A stretch of 64,000 nucleotides of DNA, from contig NZ_JALBGV010000025.1 in assembly GCF_023006505.1 (NCBI RefSeq), positions 1 through 64,000 of the forward strand. The letters are read 5' to 3'. The DNA comes from Neorhizobium sp. SHOUNA12A (GTDB lineage Bacteria; Pseudomonadota; Alphaproteobacteria; Rhizobiales; Rhizobiaceae). Positions 27,911-37,973 of the stretch are shown piece after piece. The translations under genes and the position numbers were made by a program. Position 1 is the first letter of the stretch, and every line of letters begins with the position of its first letter. The notes under the pieces were generated by a model. That model did not search any database. It was given only the letters and a program-made list of their open reading frames with translations, and was not told the DNA's origin.

Positions 27911-29563
27911 TCACCGATCACTCACCATCGCCCGCGGATTGACCCAGGGTTCCTGATTGCTGCGGGGCAGGGGCGTCCTGCCGAGGATATGATCGGCTGC
28001 CTTCTCTCCGGTCATGATCGAGGGGCCGTTGAGATTGCCATAGGTCACATGCGGGAAGATCGACGAGTCCGCGACCCTTAAGCCCTCGATGCCGATCACC
28101 CGGCATTCCGGGTCGACCACGGCAAGCGGATCGTCGGCGCGGCCCATGCGGCAGGTGCCGCAAGGGTGATAGGCGCTTTCCAGGTGCTCGCGCAGGAAGG
28201 CGTCGATCTGGTCGTCCGTCTCGACCTGTTCGCCCGGCTGGATTTCCGGCCCGCGATACTGGTCGAATGCCTTCTGGGAAAAGATCTCTCGGGTCAGCCG
28301 CACGCAATAGCGGAACTTCTCCCAGTCTTCCGCATGGCTCATATAGTTGAAGCGGATCACCGGATCGGTCTTGGGATCGGGCGATCGCAACGTCACGCTT
28401 CCGCGCGATTTCGACAGATTATAGCCAACATGCACCTGGAATCCGTGGCTTTTCGCCGCCGCGCGGCCGTCGTAGGAGATTGCTACCGGCAGAAAATGGT
28501 ATTGGATATCAGGCTGCGTGAGCCCGGCGCTTGAGCGTAGGAAGGCGCAGGCCTCGAACTGGTTGGAGGCGCCGAGGCCGCCCTTCGACAGCAGCCATTG
28601 TGCGCCGACCACGCCCTGCCAGAACCAGGGCAGCCAGGAATAGAGCGATACCGGTTTGGTCGAAACCTGCTGGAAATAGAATTCCATATGGTCCTGCAGG
28701 TTGGCGCCGACGCCCGGCCGGTCGGCCGTGACTTCTATGCCCATCTCCTTCAGATGGTCCGCCGGCCCGATGCCGGAGAGCATCAGCAGTTTCGGCGAGT
28801 TGAAGGAGGAGGCCGAGACGATCACCTCGCGGTTGGCGCGGATCACCTCGCTGATCCCGCGGCGAAAAATCTCGACGCCGACGGCGCGGCCGTTCTCGAT
28901 GACGATCTTCTGCGCCAGCCCATAGATCAATTCGACATTCTTGCGCTTCAGCGCCGGCCGCAGATAGGCGTTGGCGGCGGACCAGCGCCGGCCGTTATGG
29001 ATCGTCTGTTCCATCAGCCCGAAACCTTCCTGCTTCGAGCCGTTATAGTCCTGCGTCATCTCGAAACCGGCCTGGGAGCCCGCCTGGATGAAGGCATGGA
29101 AGAGCGGATTGGTCACCGGCCCACGCTTTACATGCAGTGGCCCGTCCGTGCCGCGCCAGCCTTCCTCGCCGCCATGGCTATGCTCCATGCGCTTGAAATA
29201 GGGCAGCACGTCAGCATAGGCCCAGCCGGTCGCCCCAAGCTCTTCCCAGCGGTTATAGTCTTCGGCGTGCCCCCGGACATAGACAAGCCCGTTGATCGAC
29301 GACGACCCGCCGATCACCTTCCCGCGCGGTGCGGTGATGCGGCGGTTGTTGAGGTTCGGTTCGGGCTCGGAAAGATAACCCCAGTTGTAGCGCTTCATGC
29401 TCATCGGCCAGGCCAGAGCGCCCGGCATCTGGATGAACGGCCCGAAATCGGATCCGCCGGCCTCGATGACGATCACCGAATTTTTGCCGTCCTCCGACAG
29501 GCGGTAGGCCATGGCCGAGCCTGCCGAACCGGAACCGATGATGACGAAATCTGCCTGAAGCAT
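27911..29563 (-). CDS. betA: Choline dehydrogenase BetA
   Basis: BetA oxidises choline to betaine aldehyde, the first oxidation towards the osmoprotectant glycine betaine. The 550-residue protein is a GMC flavoprotein: N-terminal FAD motif [15 protein letters not shown] (residues 7-21), [14 protein letters not shown], and C-terminal HPCGTCRMG with [17 protein letters not shown]. The start is the ATG at 29563; a longer frame (to 29653) runs into the intergenic repeat and has no homology-like sequence. It is the last gene of betC-betB-betA and is separated from betB by a 246-base gap containing a palindromic element. Confidence 0.95.
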   Translation of the reverse strand: MLQADFVIIGSGSAGSAMAYRLSEDGKNSVIVIEAGGSDFGPFIQMPGALAWPMSMKRYNWGYLSEPEPNLNNRRITAPRGKVIGGSSSINGLVYVRGHAEDYNRWEELGATGWAYADVLPYFKRMEHSHGGEEGWRGTDGPLHVKRGPVTNPLFHAFIQAGSQAGFEMTQDYNGSKQEGFGLMEQTIHNGRRWSAANAYLRPALKRKNVELIYGLAQKIVIENGRAVGVEIFRRGISEVIRANREVIVSASSFNSPKLLMLSGIGPADHLKEMGIEVTADRPGVGANLQDHMEFYFQQVSTKPVSLYSWLPWFWQGVVGAQWLLSKGGLGASNQFEACAFLRSSAGLTQPDIQYHFLPVAISYDGRAAAKSHGFQVHVGYNLSKSRGSVTLRSPDPKTDPVIRFNYMSHAEDWEKFRYCVRLTREIFSQKAFDQYRGPEIQPGEQVETDDQIDAFLREHLESAYHPCGTCRMGRADDPLAVVDPECRVIGIEGLRVADSSIFPHVTYGNLNGPSIMTGEKAADHILGRTPLPRSNQEPWVNPRAMVSDR

Positions 29564-29606
29564 GTCAGTATTCTCCAGACATCTTTTTGAGGTCGTGACG
29601 TGCCAG

Positions 29607-29778
29607 CCCCCCTCTGGCCTGCCGGCCATCTCCCCCACGGGTGGGGAGATCACAACTGGCCCGACCTTCCCGCCAAATTGACCACGGGCCGAGTCGCTGC
29701 GCCTGTTGTTTGGGGAAGCCTGCGCCCCCAGCCAATCTCCCCACTCGTGGGGGAGATGGCCGGCAGGCCAGAGGGGGG
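29607..29778. repeat. RIME-like palindromic intergenic element, copy 1
   Basis: A 172-bp element bounded by 32-bp perfect inverted arms that begin CCCCCCTCTGGCCTGCCGGC (29607-29638, complement at 29747-29778). Each end also folds on itself (ATCTCCCC/GGGGAGAT). This is the mosaic structure of Rhizobium intergenic mosaic elements; a close relative lies at 52105-52258. It lies inside the bet operon between betB and betA. Confidence 0.8.
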
Positions 29779-29809
29779 CGGACTTGCGCGACGACAGCCG
29801 TGGTGAACA

Positions 29810-31273
29810 TCAATACGGCGCCTCGACCTTGCCCATGCCCACATAGACCGTCTTCAGCTCGGAATAATGCTCCAGCGCCGCCAGCGAATTCTCCCGTCCG
29901 AAGCCGGATTGCTTGGAGCCGCCGAAGGGGATCTCCACCGGGCAGAGATTGTAGGTGTTGATCCACAACGTCCCGGCCTCCAACTGATCCGCAACCCGAT
30001 GTCCACGCGTGAGATCGCTGGTGAACACCCCGCCCGAAAGGCCAAATTCGGTGCCGTTGGCGCGGGCGATCACTTCGGCCTCGTCGTCGAAATCGAGCAC
30101 GCACATGACAGGCCCGAAAATCTCCTCGCGGGCGATCGTCATCTCGTCGGTGACGTCGGCGAACACAGTCGGCTGCACGTAGTAACCTTCGCCGGTGACG
30201 TGGTTGGGAATGCCGCCGCCGGTGATGAGCGTTGCACCCTCAGCCTTGCCCTTTTCGATATAGCTCATCACCTTCTGGCGCTGGTCGAAGGAGACCATCG
30301 GGCCGATCTGGGTCGTCTCGTCCATAGGATCGCCGATCACCATGTTTTCCGTGCGTGCCTTGAGGCGCGACAGGAATGTCTCCTTGATGCTCCGCTGCAC
30401 GAAGACGCGGGTGCCGTTGGAGCAGACCTGGCCGGTCGAATAGAAATTGCCGAGCATCGCTCCGCCGATCGCACTGTCGATATCGGCGTCGTCGAAGACG
30501 ATCAGCGGCGACTTGCCGCCGAGTTCCATCGTCACATGCTTGAGGCTCCCGGCTGCCGCTGCCGCCACCTTGCGGCCGGTCGGCACCGAGCCGGTCAGCG
30601 ATACCTTGGCGACATCGCGATGGTTGGTGAGCAGCGGTCCGGTCGTCCGGTCGCCCTGAATGACGTTGTAGAGCCCCTTCGGCAACCCGGCTTCCATGAG
30701 AATTTCAGCAATCTTCAGCGCCCCGAGCGGCGTGTTTTCCGAGGGCTTGAACACCATGGCATTGCCGCAGATCAGCGCCGGGGCGCCTTTCCAGCAGGCG
30801 ATCTGCTGCGGATAGTTCCAGGCACCGATGCCGACGCAGACGCCCAGAGGCACCCGTTTCGTATAAGCAAAGTCCTGCCCCAGCGGAATGTAGCTGCCGT
30901 TGAGTCCTGCCGCTGCGATACCCCCGAAAAATTCGAAGCTGTCGGCGCCCGAAGTCGGGTCGGCGACGATGGTTTCCTGGATCGGCTTGCCTGTATCGAG
31001 CGTCTCCAGTTCGGAAAGCTCGCGGTTGCGCTCCCGCATGATGTCGGCGGCGCGCTTGAGGATGCGGCCGCGGGCGGTCGGGCTCATCGCCGCCCATTCA
31101 GGCTGGGCACGCTTGGCGGCGGCAATCGCCCTCTCGACGATCGACGGCGTCGCCGCATGCAGGCGTGCGATCACCTCTCCGGTCGCCGGATAGAGGCTTT
31201 CGATGACGGTGCCGTCGGTATCCTCGACATATTCGCCGTCGATGAAATGGCTGGCGATCGGCTGGGCTTTCAT
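29810..31273 (-). CDS. betB: Betaine aldehyde dehydrogenase BetB
   Basis: BetB oxidises betaine aldehyde to glycine betaine with NAD(P)+. The 487-residue aldehyde dehydrogenase has the cofactor motif [16 protein letters not shown], the general-base glutamate in [18 protein letters not shown] and the catalytic cysteine in [14 protein letters not shown]. The C-terminal [31 protein letters not shown] is typical of BetB. Its ATG lies 1 base after the betC stop, so the two are coupled. Confidence 0.96.
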   Translation of the reverse strand: MKAQPIASHFIDGEYVEDTDGTVIESLYPATGEVIARLHAATPSIVERAIAAAKRAQPEWAAMSPTARGRILKRAADIMRERNRELSELETLDTGKPIQETIVADPTSGADSFEFFGGIAAAGLNGSYIPLGQDFAYTKRVPLGVCVGIGAWNYPQQIACWKGAPALICGNAMVFKPSENTPLGALKIAEILMEAGLPKGLYNVIQGDRTTGPLLTNHRDVAKVSLTGSVPTGRKVAAAAAGSLKHVTMELGGKSPLIVFDDADIDSAIGGAMLGNFYSTGQVCSNGTRVFVQRSIKETFLSRLKARTENMVIGDPMDETTQIGPMVSFDQRQKVMSYIEKGKAEGATLITGGGIPNHVTGEGYYVQPTVFADVTDEMTIAREEIFGPVMCVLDFDDEAEVIARANGTEFGLSGGVFTSDLTRGHRVADQLEAGTLWINTYNLCPVEIPFGGSKQSGFGRENSLAALEHYSELKTVYVGMGKVEAPY

Positions 31274-31274
31274 C

Positions 31275-32798
31275 TCATTCTCCGCGCGGGTAGCGTTTGG
31301 ACTCTTCGAGATTGTCGAGGTTCATGTGGTTGCGCATGTAGCGCTCCGATGCTTTCTGCAAGGGCTGGTGGTCCCAGGGGTAATAGGCGCCGTTGCGCAG
31401 CGCCTCGTAGACCACCCAGCGCCGCGCCTGGCTTTCGCGCACCGCCGCGTCGAAGGCACCCATGTCCCACCGATCCTCCCGCTTGCGCCGGAACAGGGCA
31501 ACGATCTCGGCAAAGTCCGGATCGTCGGCAAGGTTATTGAGCTCTTTGGGATCGGTTTCCAAATCGAACAATTGGTCCGGATCGAGCAAACAATGGATAT
31601 ATTTCCATTTGCCCTCCCGGATGGCGACGAGCGGCGCATAAGAGCCTTCGGCGGCATATTCCATCAGCACCGGGCTCGTGCGCGGAACACCCTCCATCAT
31701 CGGCTTCAGGCTCTCGCCGTCCGTCCAGGGCTTGATCTCGTCCATCGAAATGCCGGCGAGGTCGCAGAGCGTCGGCGTCACGTCGAGGTTGGAAACCGGT
31801 GCCAGATGCTGGGCAGGGGGCACGCCGGGACCGGCGATCATCAGCGGCACGCGGGCCGAACCTTCGAAGAAGTTCATCTTGAACCACAGCCCGCGCTCGC
31901 CGAGCATGTCGCCATGGTCGGAGCAGAACAGGATGATCGTGTCGTCCAGCATCCGTGTCCGCGTCAGCGTGTCGACCAGTTCGCCGACCTTCTCGTCGAT
32001 ATAGGAGATGTTGGCGAAATAGGCTCTTCGCGAGCGGCGGACATTCTCCTCCGTCACGTTGAAATTCTTGTAGTCGCAGGAAAAGATGATCCGCTTCGAA
32101 TGCGGGTCCTGGTCTTCGAGCGGGATCGGCCCGACGTCCGGCAGTAGGTGCTCGCAATCCTCGTAGAGATCCCAGAACTTCTTCCGCGCCACATAGGGGT
32201 CGTGCGGATGGGTGAAGGAGACGGTCAGTGCCCAGGGGCGCCGCTTCGCATCGTCCCGCTCGCGGGCGAGGTGATAGAGCTTCTGGTTGGCGAGAAAGGC
32301 GACTTCGTCGTCATATTCCATCTGGTTGGTGATTTCGGCGACGCCCGCGCCGGTCACCGAACCGAGATTATGATACCACCAGTCGATCCGCTCACCCGGC
32401 TTGCGATAATCCGGCGTCCAGCCGAAATCGGCCGGATAGATATCGGTCGTCAGCCGGTCCTCGAACCCGTGCAACTGGTCAGGCCCGACGAAATGCATTT
32501 TTCCCGACAACGCCGTGTAATAACCGGCGCGGCGCAGGTGATGCGCGAAGGTCGGGATCGACGAGACATATTCGGCGGCATTGTCGTAGACCCGCGTCCG
32601 GCTCGGCAGCTGTCCTGCCATGAACGAGGCACGCGCCGGCGCACAGAGCGGCGAGGACGTGTAATTGTTGACAAACCGGGCGCCGCGCGCGGCAAGCGCC
32701 TTGAGGTTCGGCGCATGCAGGAACGAAGCCGGCCCATCGGGAAACAGCGTCCCGTTCAGCTGGTCGACCATGACGATGAGGATATTGGGTTTGGTCAT
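31275..32798 (-). CDS. betC: Choline sulfatase BetC
   Basis: BetC hydrolyses choline-O-sulfate (and phosphorylcholine) to choline, feeding the Bet pathway. The 507-residue sulfatase carries the formylglycine signature [11 protein letters not shown] with the modified Cys at position 52, metal ligands in [12 protein letters not shown], and the later [29 protein letters not shown]. The length and C-terminal [16 protein letters not shown] match rhizobial BetC. It is the first gene visible in the operon; the upstream position where betI normally lies is occupied by repeats, so the regulator is elsewhere or absent. Confidence 0.96.
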   Translation of the reverse strand: MTKPNILIVMVDQLNGTLFPDGPASFLHAPNLKALAARGARFVNNYTSSPLCAPARASFMAGQLPSRTRVYDNAAEYVSSIPTFAHHLRRAGYYTALSGKMHFVGPDQLHGFEDRLTTDIYPADFGWTPDYRKPGERIDWWYHNLGSVTGAGVAEITNQMEYDDEVAFLANQKLYHLARERDDAKRRPWALTVSFTHPHDPYVARKKFWDLYEDCEHLLPDVGPIPLEDQDPHSKRIIFSCDYKNFNVTEENVRRSRRAYFANISYIDEKVGELVDTLTRTRMLDDTIILFCSDHGDMLGERGLWFKMNFFEGSARVPLMIAGPGVPPAQHLAPVSNLDVTPTLCDLAGISMDEIKPWTDGESLKPMMEGVPRTSPVLMEYAAEGSYAPLVAIREGKWKYIHCLLDPDQLFDLETDPKELNNLADDPDFAEIVALFRRKREDRWDMGAFDAAVRESQARRWVVYEALRNGAYYPWDHQPLQKASERYMRNHMNLDNLEESKRYPRGE

Positions 32799-32868
32799 GC
32801 TGTCCTCAAAAGTCGACGTGGGCGCCCAAGGCGCGGATTGTCACGCATAGCATGCCGCTTGGTGGGGC

Positions 32869-33058
32869 GTGGATTCTCGGGTCAAGCCCGAGGATGACGG
32901 AGCGTATGGGATCGATCGGCGAAATAGGAAACGTTGCAATTCGCTCAGAGGTCTCTTTGGGCATCTGTCGCACTTCCCTCTCCGTAGTCATCCCGGGGCC
33001 TCTCCGTCGTCATCTTGGGCCTCTCTGTCGTCATCCTCGGGCTTGACCCGAGGATCCA
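32869..33058. repeat. Inverted pair of alphaproteobacterial palindromic repeats
   Basis: A unit containing TCTCGGGTCAAGCCCGAGGA (about 32869-32899) faces an inverted copy containing CCTCGGGCTTGACCCGAGGA (33029-33058). Each is itself palindromic (CTCGGG-TCAA-GCCCGAG type). The same unit recurs as a pair at 40353-40466. This occupies most of the 532-base gap between betC and the HdeD-like gene, where no gene is supported. Confidence 0.8.
32977..33041. repeat. Degenerate 22-bp tandem repeat, three copies
   Basis: Copies of about CCTCTCCGTCGTCATCTTGG begin at 32977, 32999 and 33020, with period 21-22. The last runs into the inverted palindromic unit, so the tandem array appears derived from it. 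Confidence 0.7.
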
Positions 33059-33330
33059 GCCGCGCGCTCTGCTGCGGATGGGCCGCGATACGTCATCACC
33101 TGCAATGCCGCCTTCGGGGAGGGTGCTCGTTACGCTTCGTCTCTTGGCTGTCACCATTTCGATCGTGCCTTAGATTCCCTCAGTGAAATGAGTTATTTTT
33201 GATCCTCTCGCCAATCAAGAAGCGATTGCGAACCTTCCTGTCGCAAAAGCGCGCCGTTGACCCGGATCAAGCCTACTCCACATCTTATCCCTTAATGTTC
33301 GGGTGAGGTTCTTGCAAAAGGGGGTTGGCC

Positions 33331-33879
33331 ATGACGTTTGGTCTGGATACGCCGTCGGTCGCGACGGTCCGTGATAAGTGGGGCTGGTTTCTGGCCCTCG
33401 GCATTCTGTTGCTGATCCTCGGTTTTCTCGCCCTCGCCAATCTCTTGGTGGCGACCGTCGCGTCGGTCTTTTACATTGGCATGATGATGCTGACGGGTGG
33501 CATCGCCTATCTCGTCCATGCTTTCCAGGTGAAAGGCTGGGATCATATCCTGTTCTGGGCGGCAAGCGGCATCCTCTATACCATTGCCGGTCTGCTCGCC
33601 TTCTGGAATCCGGCGCTGACCGCCGCCATCGTTACCTTCTTCATAGCGATGGCGCTGATCGTCGCGGGCATTTTTCGCCTCTGGATCGGGCTCAAGATGC
33701 GGCCGATGCGAGGTTCCGGATGGTTCATTTTCGGCGGCGTCATAACAGGGCTTGCGGGTCTCGTCATCGCCTTCGGCTGGCCGGTCAACAGCCTTTGGAT
33801 CCTCGGCCTGTTCTTGGCGATCGATCTCACGATACAGGGCTGGGCACTGATTGCGCTGGCGCTTGCGGCCAAGGCCTGA
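33331..33879 (+). CDS. HdeD family (DUF308) membrane protein
   Basis: A 182-residue inner-membrane protein with six predicted spans, alternating LALGILLLILGFLALAN, VFYIGMMMLTGGIAYL, ILFWAASGILYTIAGLLAFW, AIVTFFIAMALIVAGIFRL, GWFIFGGVITGLAGLVIAFG and LWILGLFLAIDLTIQGWALIAL. This is the DUF308 triple-hairpin pattern of HdeD, an acid-stress membrane protein in Escherichia coli; function in rhizobia is unproven. AGGGGG six bases before the ATG fixes the start. It stands alone. Confidence 0.85.
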   Translation: MTFGLDTPSVATVRDKWGWFLALGILLLILGFLALANLLVATVASVFYIGMMMLTGGIAYLVHAFQVKGWDHILFWAASGILYTIAGLLAFWNPALTAAIVTFFIAMALIVAGIFRLWIGLKMRPMRGSGWFIFGGVITGLAGLVIAFGWPVNSLWILGLFLAIDLTIQGWALIALALAAKA

Positions 33880-34053
33880 AGCACGTTGAGGTTGCGGTTA
33901 AGCCTTTCAAATATTGCATAAAAATGCCTTTTATCGTCACAAAACTTTCATCCAAGCTTCATGTTCGGGAAAGGTATTTTTGACCAATTTCCGGGAACCT
34001 GACATTCGTGTTTTAGGCATGTTTTAGGCCATTGCGCAGTGGAGTAATGAGTA

Positions 34054-35859
34054 ATGTCGTCTGCGGCCATCTTGGAACCGGGCGTTTTCCGCCGGTATGC
34101 GAGCGATCAGCTTGTCACCCTGGCAAAATTGGTTCTGGAAAATGCCTTCCAGCCGATCGTCGAAGTCGGCACCGGTTCCGTCTTCGGTTATGAATCGCTG
34201 CTGCGCGGCCAGGAACGGATCGGTTTCTCCTCACCGCTCGAACTGCTCGATGAGGCCCAGGAGACCAGCCAGCTTCTGGCACTCGAACAGATGATGGCAA
34301 CCCGGGCGCTGGCGAAATTTGCCAGCCTGCCGGATTTCTCGTCCCAGACGCTGTTCCTCAATCTCGACGTCCGGCTGATCCGCCATGGCAAACATTTCCT
34401 CGAAAAGGTCGTGCAGCACCTGCGCAAGGCGAATATCGCCCCGTCCTCCGTCTGCTTCGAGTTCTCCGAGCGTTTCGACAATACCAGCGTGCCGGAATTC
34501 GCCGATCTGGTCACTCAGATGCGGAAGGAAGGCTTCAAGCTGGCGATCGACGACTTCGGCGTCGGCCATGGTGAAATGAAACTGCTCTGCGACTATCCGG
34601 TCGATTATCTGAAGATCGACCGCCATTTCGTCGCCGGCATCGACAAGAACCCGCGCAAGCGCCACCTCGTCAAGAACATCGTCAGCATCGCCCACGTGCT
34701 CGGCATCCGCGTCATTGCCGAGGGCATCGAGACGGAAGCGGAATTTCTCGTCTGCCGCGAATACGGCGTCGATCTCGTCCAGGGCTGGTTCATTGCCCGG
34801 CCGACGACCTTCGTGTCCGAACTGCAGCCGTCCTTCCCCTATCTCGCCGATATCGGCCGTACCCGTCGCTCCAGTCAGTCGCTCGACGAAATCCTCATCC
34901 GCAAGCAGATCGAACACCTGCCGACCGTCTATGAGAACCAGAGCATCGACAGCGTCTTCGACCTGTTCCGCCGCAATCCGCGCCAGGCCTTTTTCCCGGT
35001 GCTGAATGCCAATGGCGAGCCGCGCGGCGTCATCAACGAATACCATCTCAAGGAATATATCTATCAGCCCTTCGGCCGCGATCTCCTGAAGAACAAGGTC
35101 TACGAACGCTCGATCTCGCATTTCGTCGACCGCGCCCCGATCGTCGGGCTGGATGCGGAAGCCGAGGAACTGATGACCCTATTTGCCAATATGGAAAACA
35201 GCGCCTGCGTCATCCTCACCGAAAACATGCGGTATGCGGGGGTCGTCTCGGCCGCCTCGCTGATCAAGGTCATCAACGAAAAGCAGTTGAAGATCGCCCA
35301 GGACCAGAACCCGCTGACCGGCCTGCCGGGCAACCGCGCCATCCGCGATTTCATGCAGGAGACCGGCCGCGACGACGACGAGACCCGCTTCTTCTGTTAT
35401 TGCGACTTCGACAACTTCAAGCCGTTCAACGATCATTACGGCTTCCAGATGGGCGACCATGCGATCTCGCTGTTTGCCGCCCTGGTGAAGCGTTATTTCT
35501 TCTCCGATGGCGACTTCCTCGGTCATGTCGGCGGCGACGACTTCTTCATCGGTGTTTGCGACTGGACCCGTGAGGAACTCAATGAAATCCTCGGGCGCTT
35601 GCTCTCCGATTTCCACGACGACGTCGTCCAACTCTATTCCCCGGAAGAGCGTGCTGCCGGCAAGATCCGCGGTCACGACCGCTCCGGCACGGAGCGGGAT
35701 TTCCCGTTGCTGCGCTGCTCGATCGGCGTGCTTGAACTGCCCCAGGGCCTGTTGCTTGACGATGTCGGCCGCATTGGTGCGGAAATCGCCACCGTCAAGG
35801 CGCAGGCCAAGGAAAACGAAGCCGGTCTGTTTTTCGCGAGTTTCGGCGAGACAAAATGA
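34054..35859 (+). CDS. EAL-CBS-GGDEF signalling protein
   Basis: A 601-residue cytoplasmic cyclic-di-GMP protein with the unusual order EAL (about 28-265), a CBS pair (about 285-410) and GGDEF (about 430-595). The EAL signature is changed to ESL (E47-S48-L49), but the downstream metal and catalytic residues look retained (EFSERFD, IDDFGVGHGE, YLKID, AEGIET, QGWFIARP). The GGDEF motif reads GGDDF (493-497), a Glu-to-Asp change still found in some active cyclases. CBS domains usually bind adenosine nucleotides and could gate activity. There is no membrane span. Activity of each half is uncertain. Confidence 0.9.
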   Translation: MSSAAILEPGVFRRYASDQLVTLAKLVLENAFQPIVEVGTGSVFGYESLLRGQERIGFSSPLELLDEAQETSQLLALEQMMATRALAKFASLPDFSSQTLFLNLDVRLIRHGKHFLEKVVQHLRKANIAPSSVCFEFSERFDNTSVPEFADLVTQMRKEGFKLAIDDFGVGHGEMKLLCDYPVDYLKIDRHFVAGIDKNPRKRHLVKNIVSIAHVLGIRVIAEGIETEAEFLVCREYGVDLVQGWFIARPTTFVSELQPSFPYLADIGRTRRSSQSLDEILIRKQIEHLPTVYENQSIDSVFDLFRRNPRQAFFPVLNANGEPRGVINEYHLKEYIYQPFGRDLLKNKVYERSISHFVDRAPIVGLDAEAEELMTLFANMENSACVILTENMRYAGVVSAASLIKVINEKQLKIAQDQNPLTGLPGNRAIRDFMQETGRDDDETRFFCYCDFDNFKPFNDHYGFQMGDHAISLFAALVKRYFFSDGDFLGHVGGDDFFIGVCDWTREELNEILGRLLSDFHDDVVQLYSPEERAAGKIRGHDRSGTERDFPLLRCSIGVLELPQGLLLDDVGRIGAEIATVKAQAKENEAGLFFASFGETK

Positions 35860-35961
35860 CCTAGGCGGCGGAACGCCGCCTTCCTATCAGCCGGGGACTG
35901 TCCTAAGTCAGTGCCCGACGCCGGCCGTAAGTCGATGGCTGGTTCTGAGAGGAGTCCTTCC

Positions 35962-36963
35962 ATGCCGCTTCCCACCGAAATGCGTTTCGTCGATCTGCCG
36001 TCCTTCGGAGAGCCGGAGGTGATGACCATCGCGAACGGTCCGCTGCCGGCGGTGCGACCGGGCGAAATCCTGGTCAGGGTCGAGGCGGCGGGCATCAACC
36101 GTCCCGATGTGCAGCAGCGCAAGGGCGCCTATCCGCCGCCGAAGGATGCAAGCCCGATCCTCGGCCTGGAAATATCCGGCGAAGTGGTAGCGCTTGGCGA
36201 GGGCGTTAGCGAATTCAAGCTCGGCGACAAGGTCTGCGGGCTCGCAAACGGTGGCGGTTATGCGGAATATTGCGTCGTGCCGGCGGGCCAGGCGCTGCCC
36301 TGGCCGAAGGGTTTTGACGCAGTGAAGGCCGCGGCGCTGCCGGAAACCTTCTTCACCGTTTGGGCCAATCTGTTCCAGATGGCGGGCCTGACCGAAGGCG
36401 AAAGCGTGCTCATCCACGGCGGCACCAGCGGCATCGGCACCACTGCCATCCAACTCGCCAAAGCGTTCGGCGCGACGGTCTACGCGACGGCCGGCTCCAC
36501 GGAAAAATGCGAGGCCTGCGAAAAGCTCGGCGCGGTCAAAGGCATCGACTACAGGACCGAGGACTTTGCCGAGGTCATCAAGGCGGAAACCGGCGGCCGG
36601 GGCGTCGATGTCGTGCTCGACATGATCGGCGCGGCCTATCTTGAAAAGAACCTCTCGGTTCTCGCCAAGGACGGCTGCCTGGCGATCATCGCTTTCCTCG
36701 GCGGCAACGTCGCTGAAAAGGTCAACCTGTCGCCGATCATGGTCAAGCGCCTGACGGTCACCGGCTCGACCATGCGCCCGCGCACCGCGGACGAAAAACG
36801 CGCTATCCGCGACGATCTCCTGGCTGAGGTCTGGCCGCTCCTGGAAGACGGAACGGTCGCGCCGGTCATCCACTCCGTCTTGCCGTTCGCAGAGGTCGTT
36901 GAGGCCCACAAACTGATGGAAACCAGCAGCCACATCGGCAAGATCGTGGTGACGCTTGCATAG
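35962..36963 (+). CDS. Zinc-independent quinone oxidoreductase (QOR/PIG3 type)
   Basis: A 333-residue medium-chain dehydrogenase that reduces quinones with NADPH. It has GroES-like and Rossmann parts: [37 protein letters not shown] and [31 protein letters not shown], without the zinc-binding cysteines of alcohol dehydrogenases. AGGAG lies upstream of the ATG. The last 57 bases (36907-36963) have a diverged copy at 37627-37671, beyond the inserted higBA genes, so the present 3' end may have been rebuilt during that insertion. Confidence 0.92.
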   Translation: MPLPTEMRFVDLPSFGEPEVMTIANGPLPAVRPGEILVRVEAAGINRPDVQQRKGAYPPPKDASPILGLEISGEVVALGEGVSEFKLGDKVCGLANGGGYAEYCVVPAGQALPWPKGFDAVKAAALPETFFTVWANLFQMAGLTEGESVLIHGGTSGIGTTAIQLAKAFGATVYATAGSTEKCEACEKLGAVKGIDYRTEDFAEVIKAETGGRGVDVVLDMIGAAYLEKNLSVLAKDGCLAIIAFLGGNVAEKVNLSPIMVKRLTVTGSTMRPRTADEKRAIRDDLLAEVWPLLEDGTVAPVIHSVLPFAEVVEAHKLMETSSHIGKIVVTLA

Positions 36964-36968
36964 TCGTC

Positions 36969-36997
36969 TTGTAGAGCTATACTTGTTTTGATATAAA
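36969..36997 (+). promoter_or_regulatory. higBA promoter
   Basis: TTGTAG (36969-36974) preceded by C, and TATAAA (36992-36997), with a 17-base spacer, begin 6 bases after the oxidoreductase stop. The predicted start, about 37004, leaves a very short leader before the higB ATG at 37010. Confidence 0.7.
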
Positions 36998-37009
36998 TCG
37001 TGGACCGAT

Positions 37010-37321
37010 ATGAAGCGGCTGGAATTTCTCGGAGATGCGTTGGATCGCCTGCGGGATTTTCCGGAGGTCGCCCGTAAGGAAATGGGCGTCCAGTTGCACA
37101 AAATTCAACTCGGCCTTGAGCCGAGCGACTGGAAGCCGATGACGACGATCGGAGCGGGTGTGCGGGAAATCCGCATCCGCGACGAAGCGGGCGCTTTTCG
37201 CATCATCTACGTGACCAGAATAGAAGATGCCGTCTACGTCCTGCATGCGTTTCAAAAGAAGACGCAGCAGACGGCAAAGCGGGATCTGGATATCGCCACC
37301 GCGCGTCTGCGGCAGATCTGA
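37010..37321 (+). CDS. higB: HigB/Gp49-type toxin
   Basis: A 103-residue RelE-superfamily protein of the Gp49/HigB subgroup: RLEFLGDALDRLRDFPEVARKEMGVQLHKIQLGLEPSDWKPM, then GVREIRIRDEAGAFRIIYVTRIEDAVYVLHAFQKKTQQT. HigB proteins cleave mRNA on translating ribosomes. The toxin-first order and the immediately following XRE-type gene are characteristic of higBA. It has its own promoter directly after the oxidoreductase stop. Confidence 0.9.
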   Translation: MKRLEFLGDALDRLRDFPEVARKEMGVQLHKIQLGLEPSDWKPMTTIGAGVREIRIRDEAGAFRIIYVTRIEDAVYVLHAFQKKTQQTAKRDLDIATARLRQI

Positions 37322-37334
37322 TTGGATTGGACCT

Positions 37335-37616
37335 ATGGAACGTCAGAGCTTTTCAAATGTCTGGGACGCGCTGGAAAACACCCCGGCGGAAGCGGCCAAT
37401 ATGTCTATGCGTTCCGCTCTGCTGATTGCGATCGAGCAGAAGGTCCGGAACTGGAATGTGACCCAGAAGGATGCTGCGGCTCGCCTCGGCATCACCCAGC
37501 CGCGCCTGAACGACTTGCTGCGGGGCAGGATCGCAAATTTCAGTCTGGACGCACTCGTTGAATTGGCTGGGAAAGTTGGGCTTTCCGTCCGGCTGGATAT
37601 CGCGGACGCAGCCTGA
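37335..37616 (+). CDS. higA: HigA-type XRE-family antitoxin
   Basis: A 93-residue helix-turn-helix protein: KVRNWNVTQKDAAARLGITQPRLNDLLRGRIANFSLDALVELAGKVGLSVRLDI is a clear XRE HTH of the HigA/Gp48 type. It neutralises HigB and represses the operon. It starts 13 bases after the higB stop. A longer frame into higB is out of register with any homology and is rejected. Confidence 0.9.
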   Translation: MERQSFSNVWDALENTPAEAANMSMRSALLIAIEQKVRNWNVTQKDAAARLGITQPRLNDLLRGRIANFSLDALVELAGKVGLSVRLDIADAA

Positions 37617-37626
37617 TCTCCGATCC

Positions 37627-37671
37627 CACAAGCTGATGGAAATCGGCAAGATCGTTGTGACGTTGAGCTGA
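37627..37671 (+). pseudogene. Displaced 3' end of the quinone oxidoreductase gene
   Basis: In the frame that ends at 37671 this reads [14 protein letters not shown]-stop, against [18 protein letters not shown]-stop at the end of the intact gene (36907-36963). The copy lacks 12 bases and has several third-position changes. It begins 10 bases after higA. This looks like the original gene end left behind when higBA inserted. Confidence 0.8.
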
Positions 37672-37767
37672 AGGGGAGAATCTGCCTCGATCAAAGCTGG
37701 CGAATTCTAGGGGCGGATGGTCGCTTCCGCAACTCAATTAAATTCGCGATCGTTTATATAACGTGGC

Positions 37768-37796
37768 TTGCAGACTCAGGCTTTGGCCCCTACCTT
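37768..37796 (+). promoter_or_regulatory. Promoter of the 24-residue-peptide transcript
   Basis: CTTGCAG (-35 TTGCAG at 37768-37773) and TACCTT (37791-37796) with a 17-base spacer give a start near 37803, 31 bases before the short open reading frame. Confidence 0.55.
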
Positions 37797-37833
37797 TTAA
37801 TCATCGTCAACGTAGTGAAAGGAAGGTGATCCA

Positions 37834-37908
37834 ATGTCTAGTGAGATTTCGGTCTGTGTAACGGGCAATGGAAAGGTGGCGGTCTTGACGGGGCAACCCT
37901 CGGCCTGA
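37834..37908 (+). CDS. 24-residue peptide in a short independent transcript
   Basis: The peptide MSSEISVCVTGNGKVAVLTG-QPSA is preceded by GGAAGG (37821-37826) 7 bases before the ATG and lies 31 bases from a predicted start site. Beyond it come a C-rich stem region (CGGGG at 37923 pairing with CCCCG at 37941, and GGTT-CGTTC-AACC after it) and an intrinsic terminator at 37974. The unit therefore looks like a small mRNA or dual-function RNA of about 195 bases. I recognise no family. The single cysteine and GNGK are notable but not diagnostic. Translation is unproven; the frame could be chance. Confidence 0.45.
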   Translation: MSSEISVCVTGNGKVAVLTGQPSA

Positions 37909-37973
37909 ACCTCATCTTCCTTCGGGGAGCTCACGAAGCGCCCCGGGTTCGTTCAACCGGACCAAACTCATGG

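Noticed and set aside
32869-33058. CRISPR array
   Set aside because: The repeats are palindromic and degenerate with no spacer diversity, and no cas gene is present.
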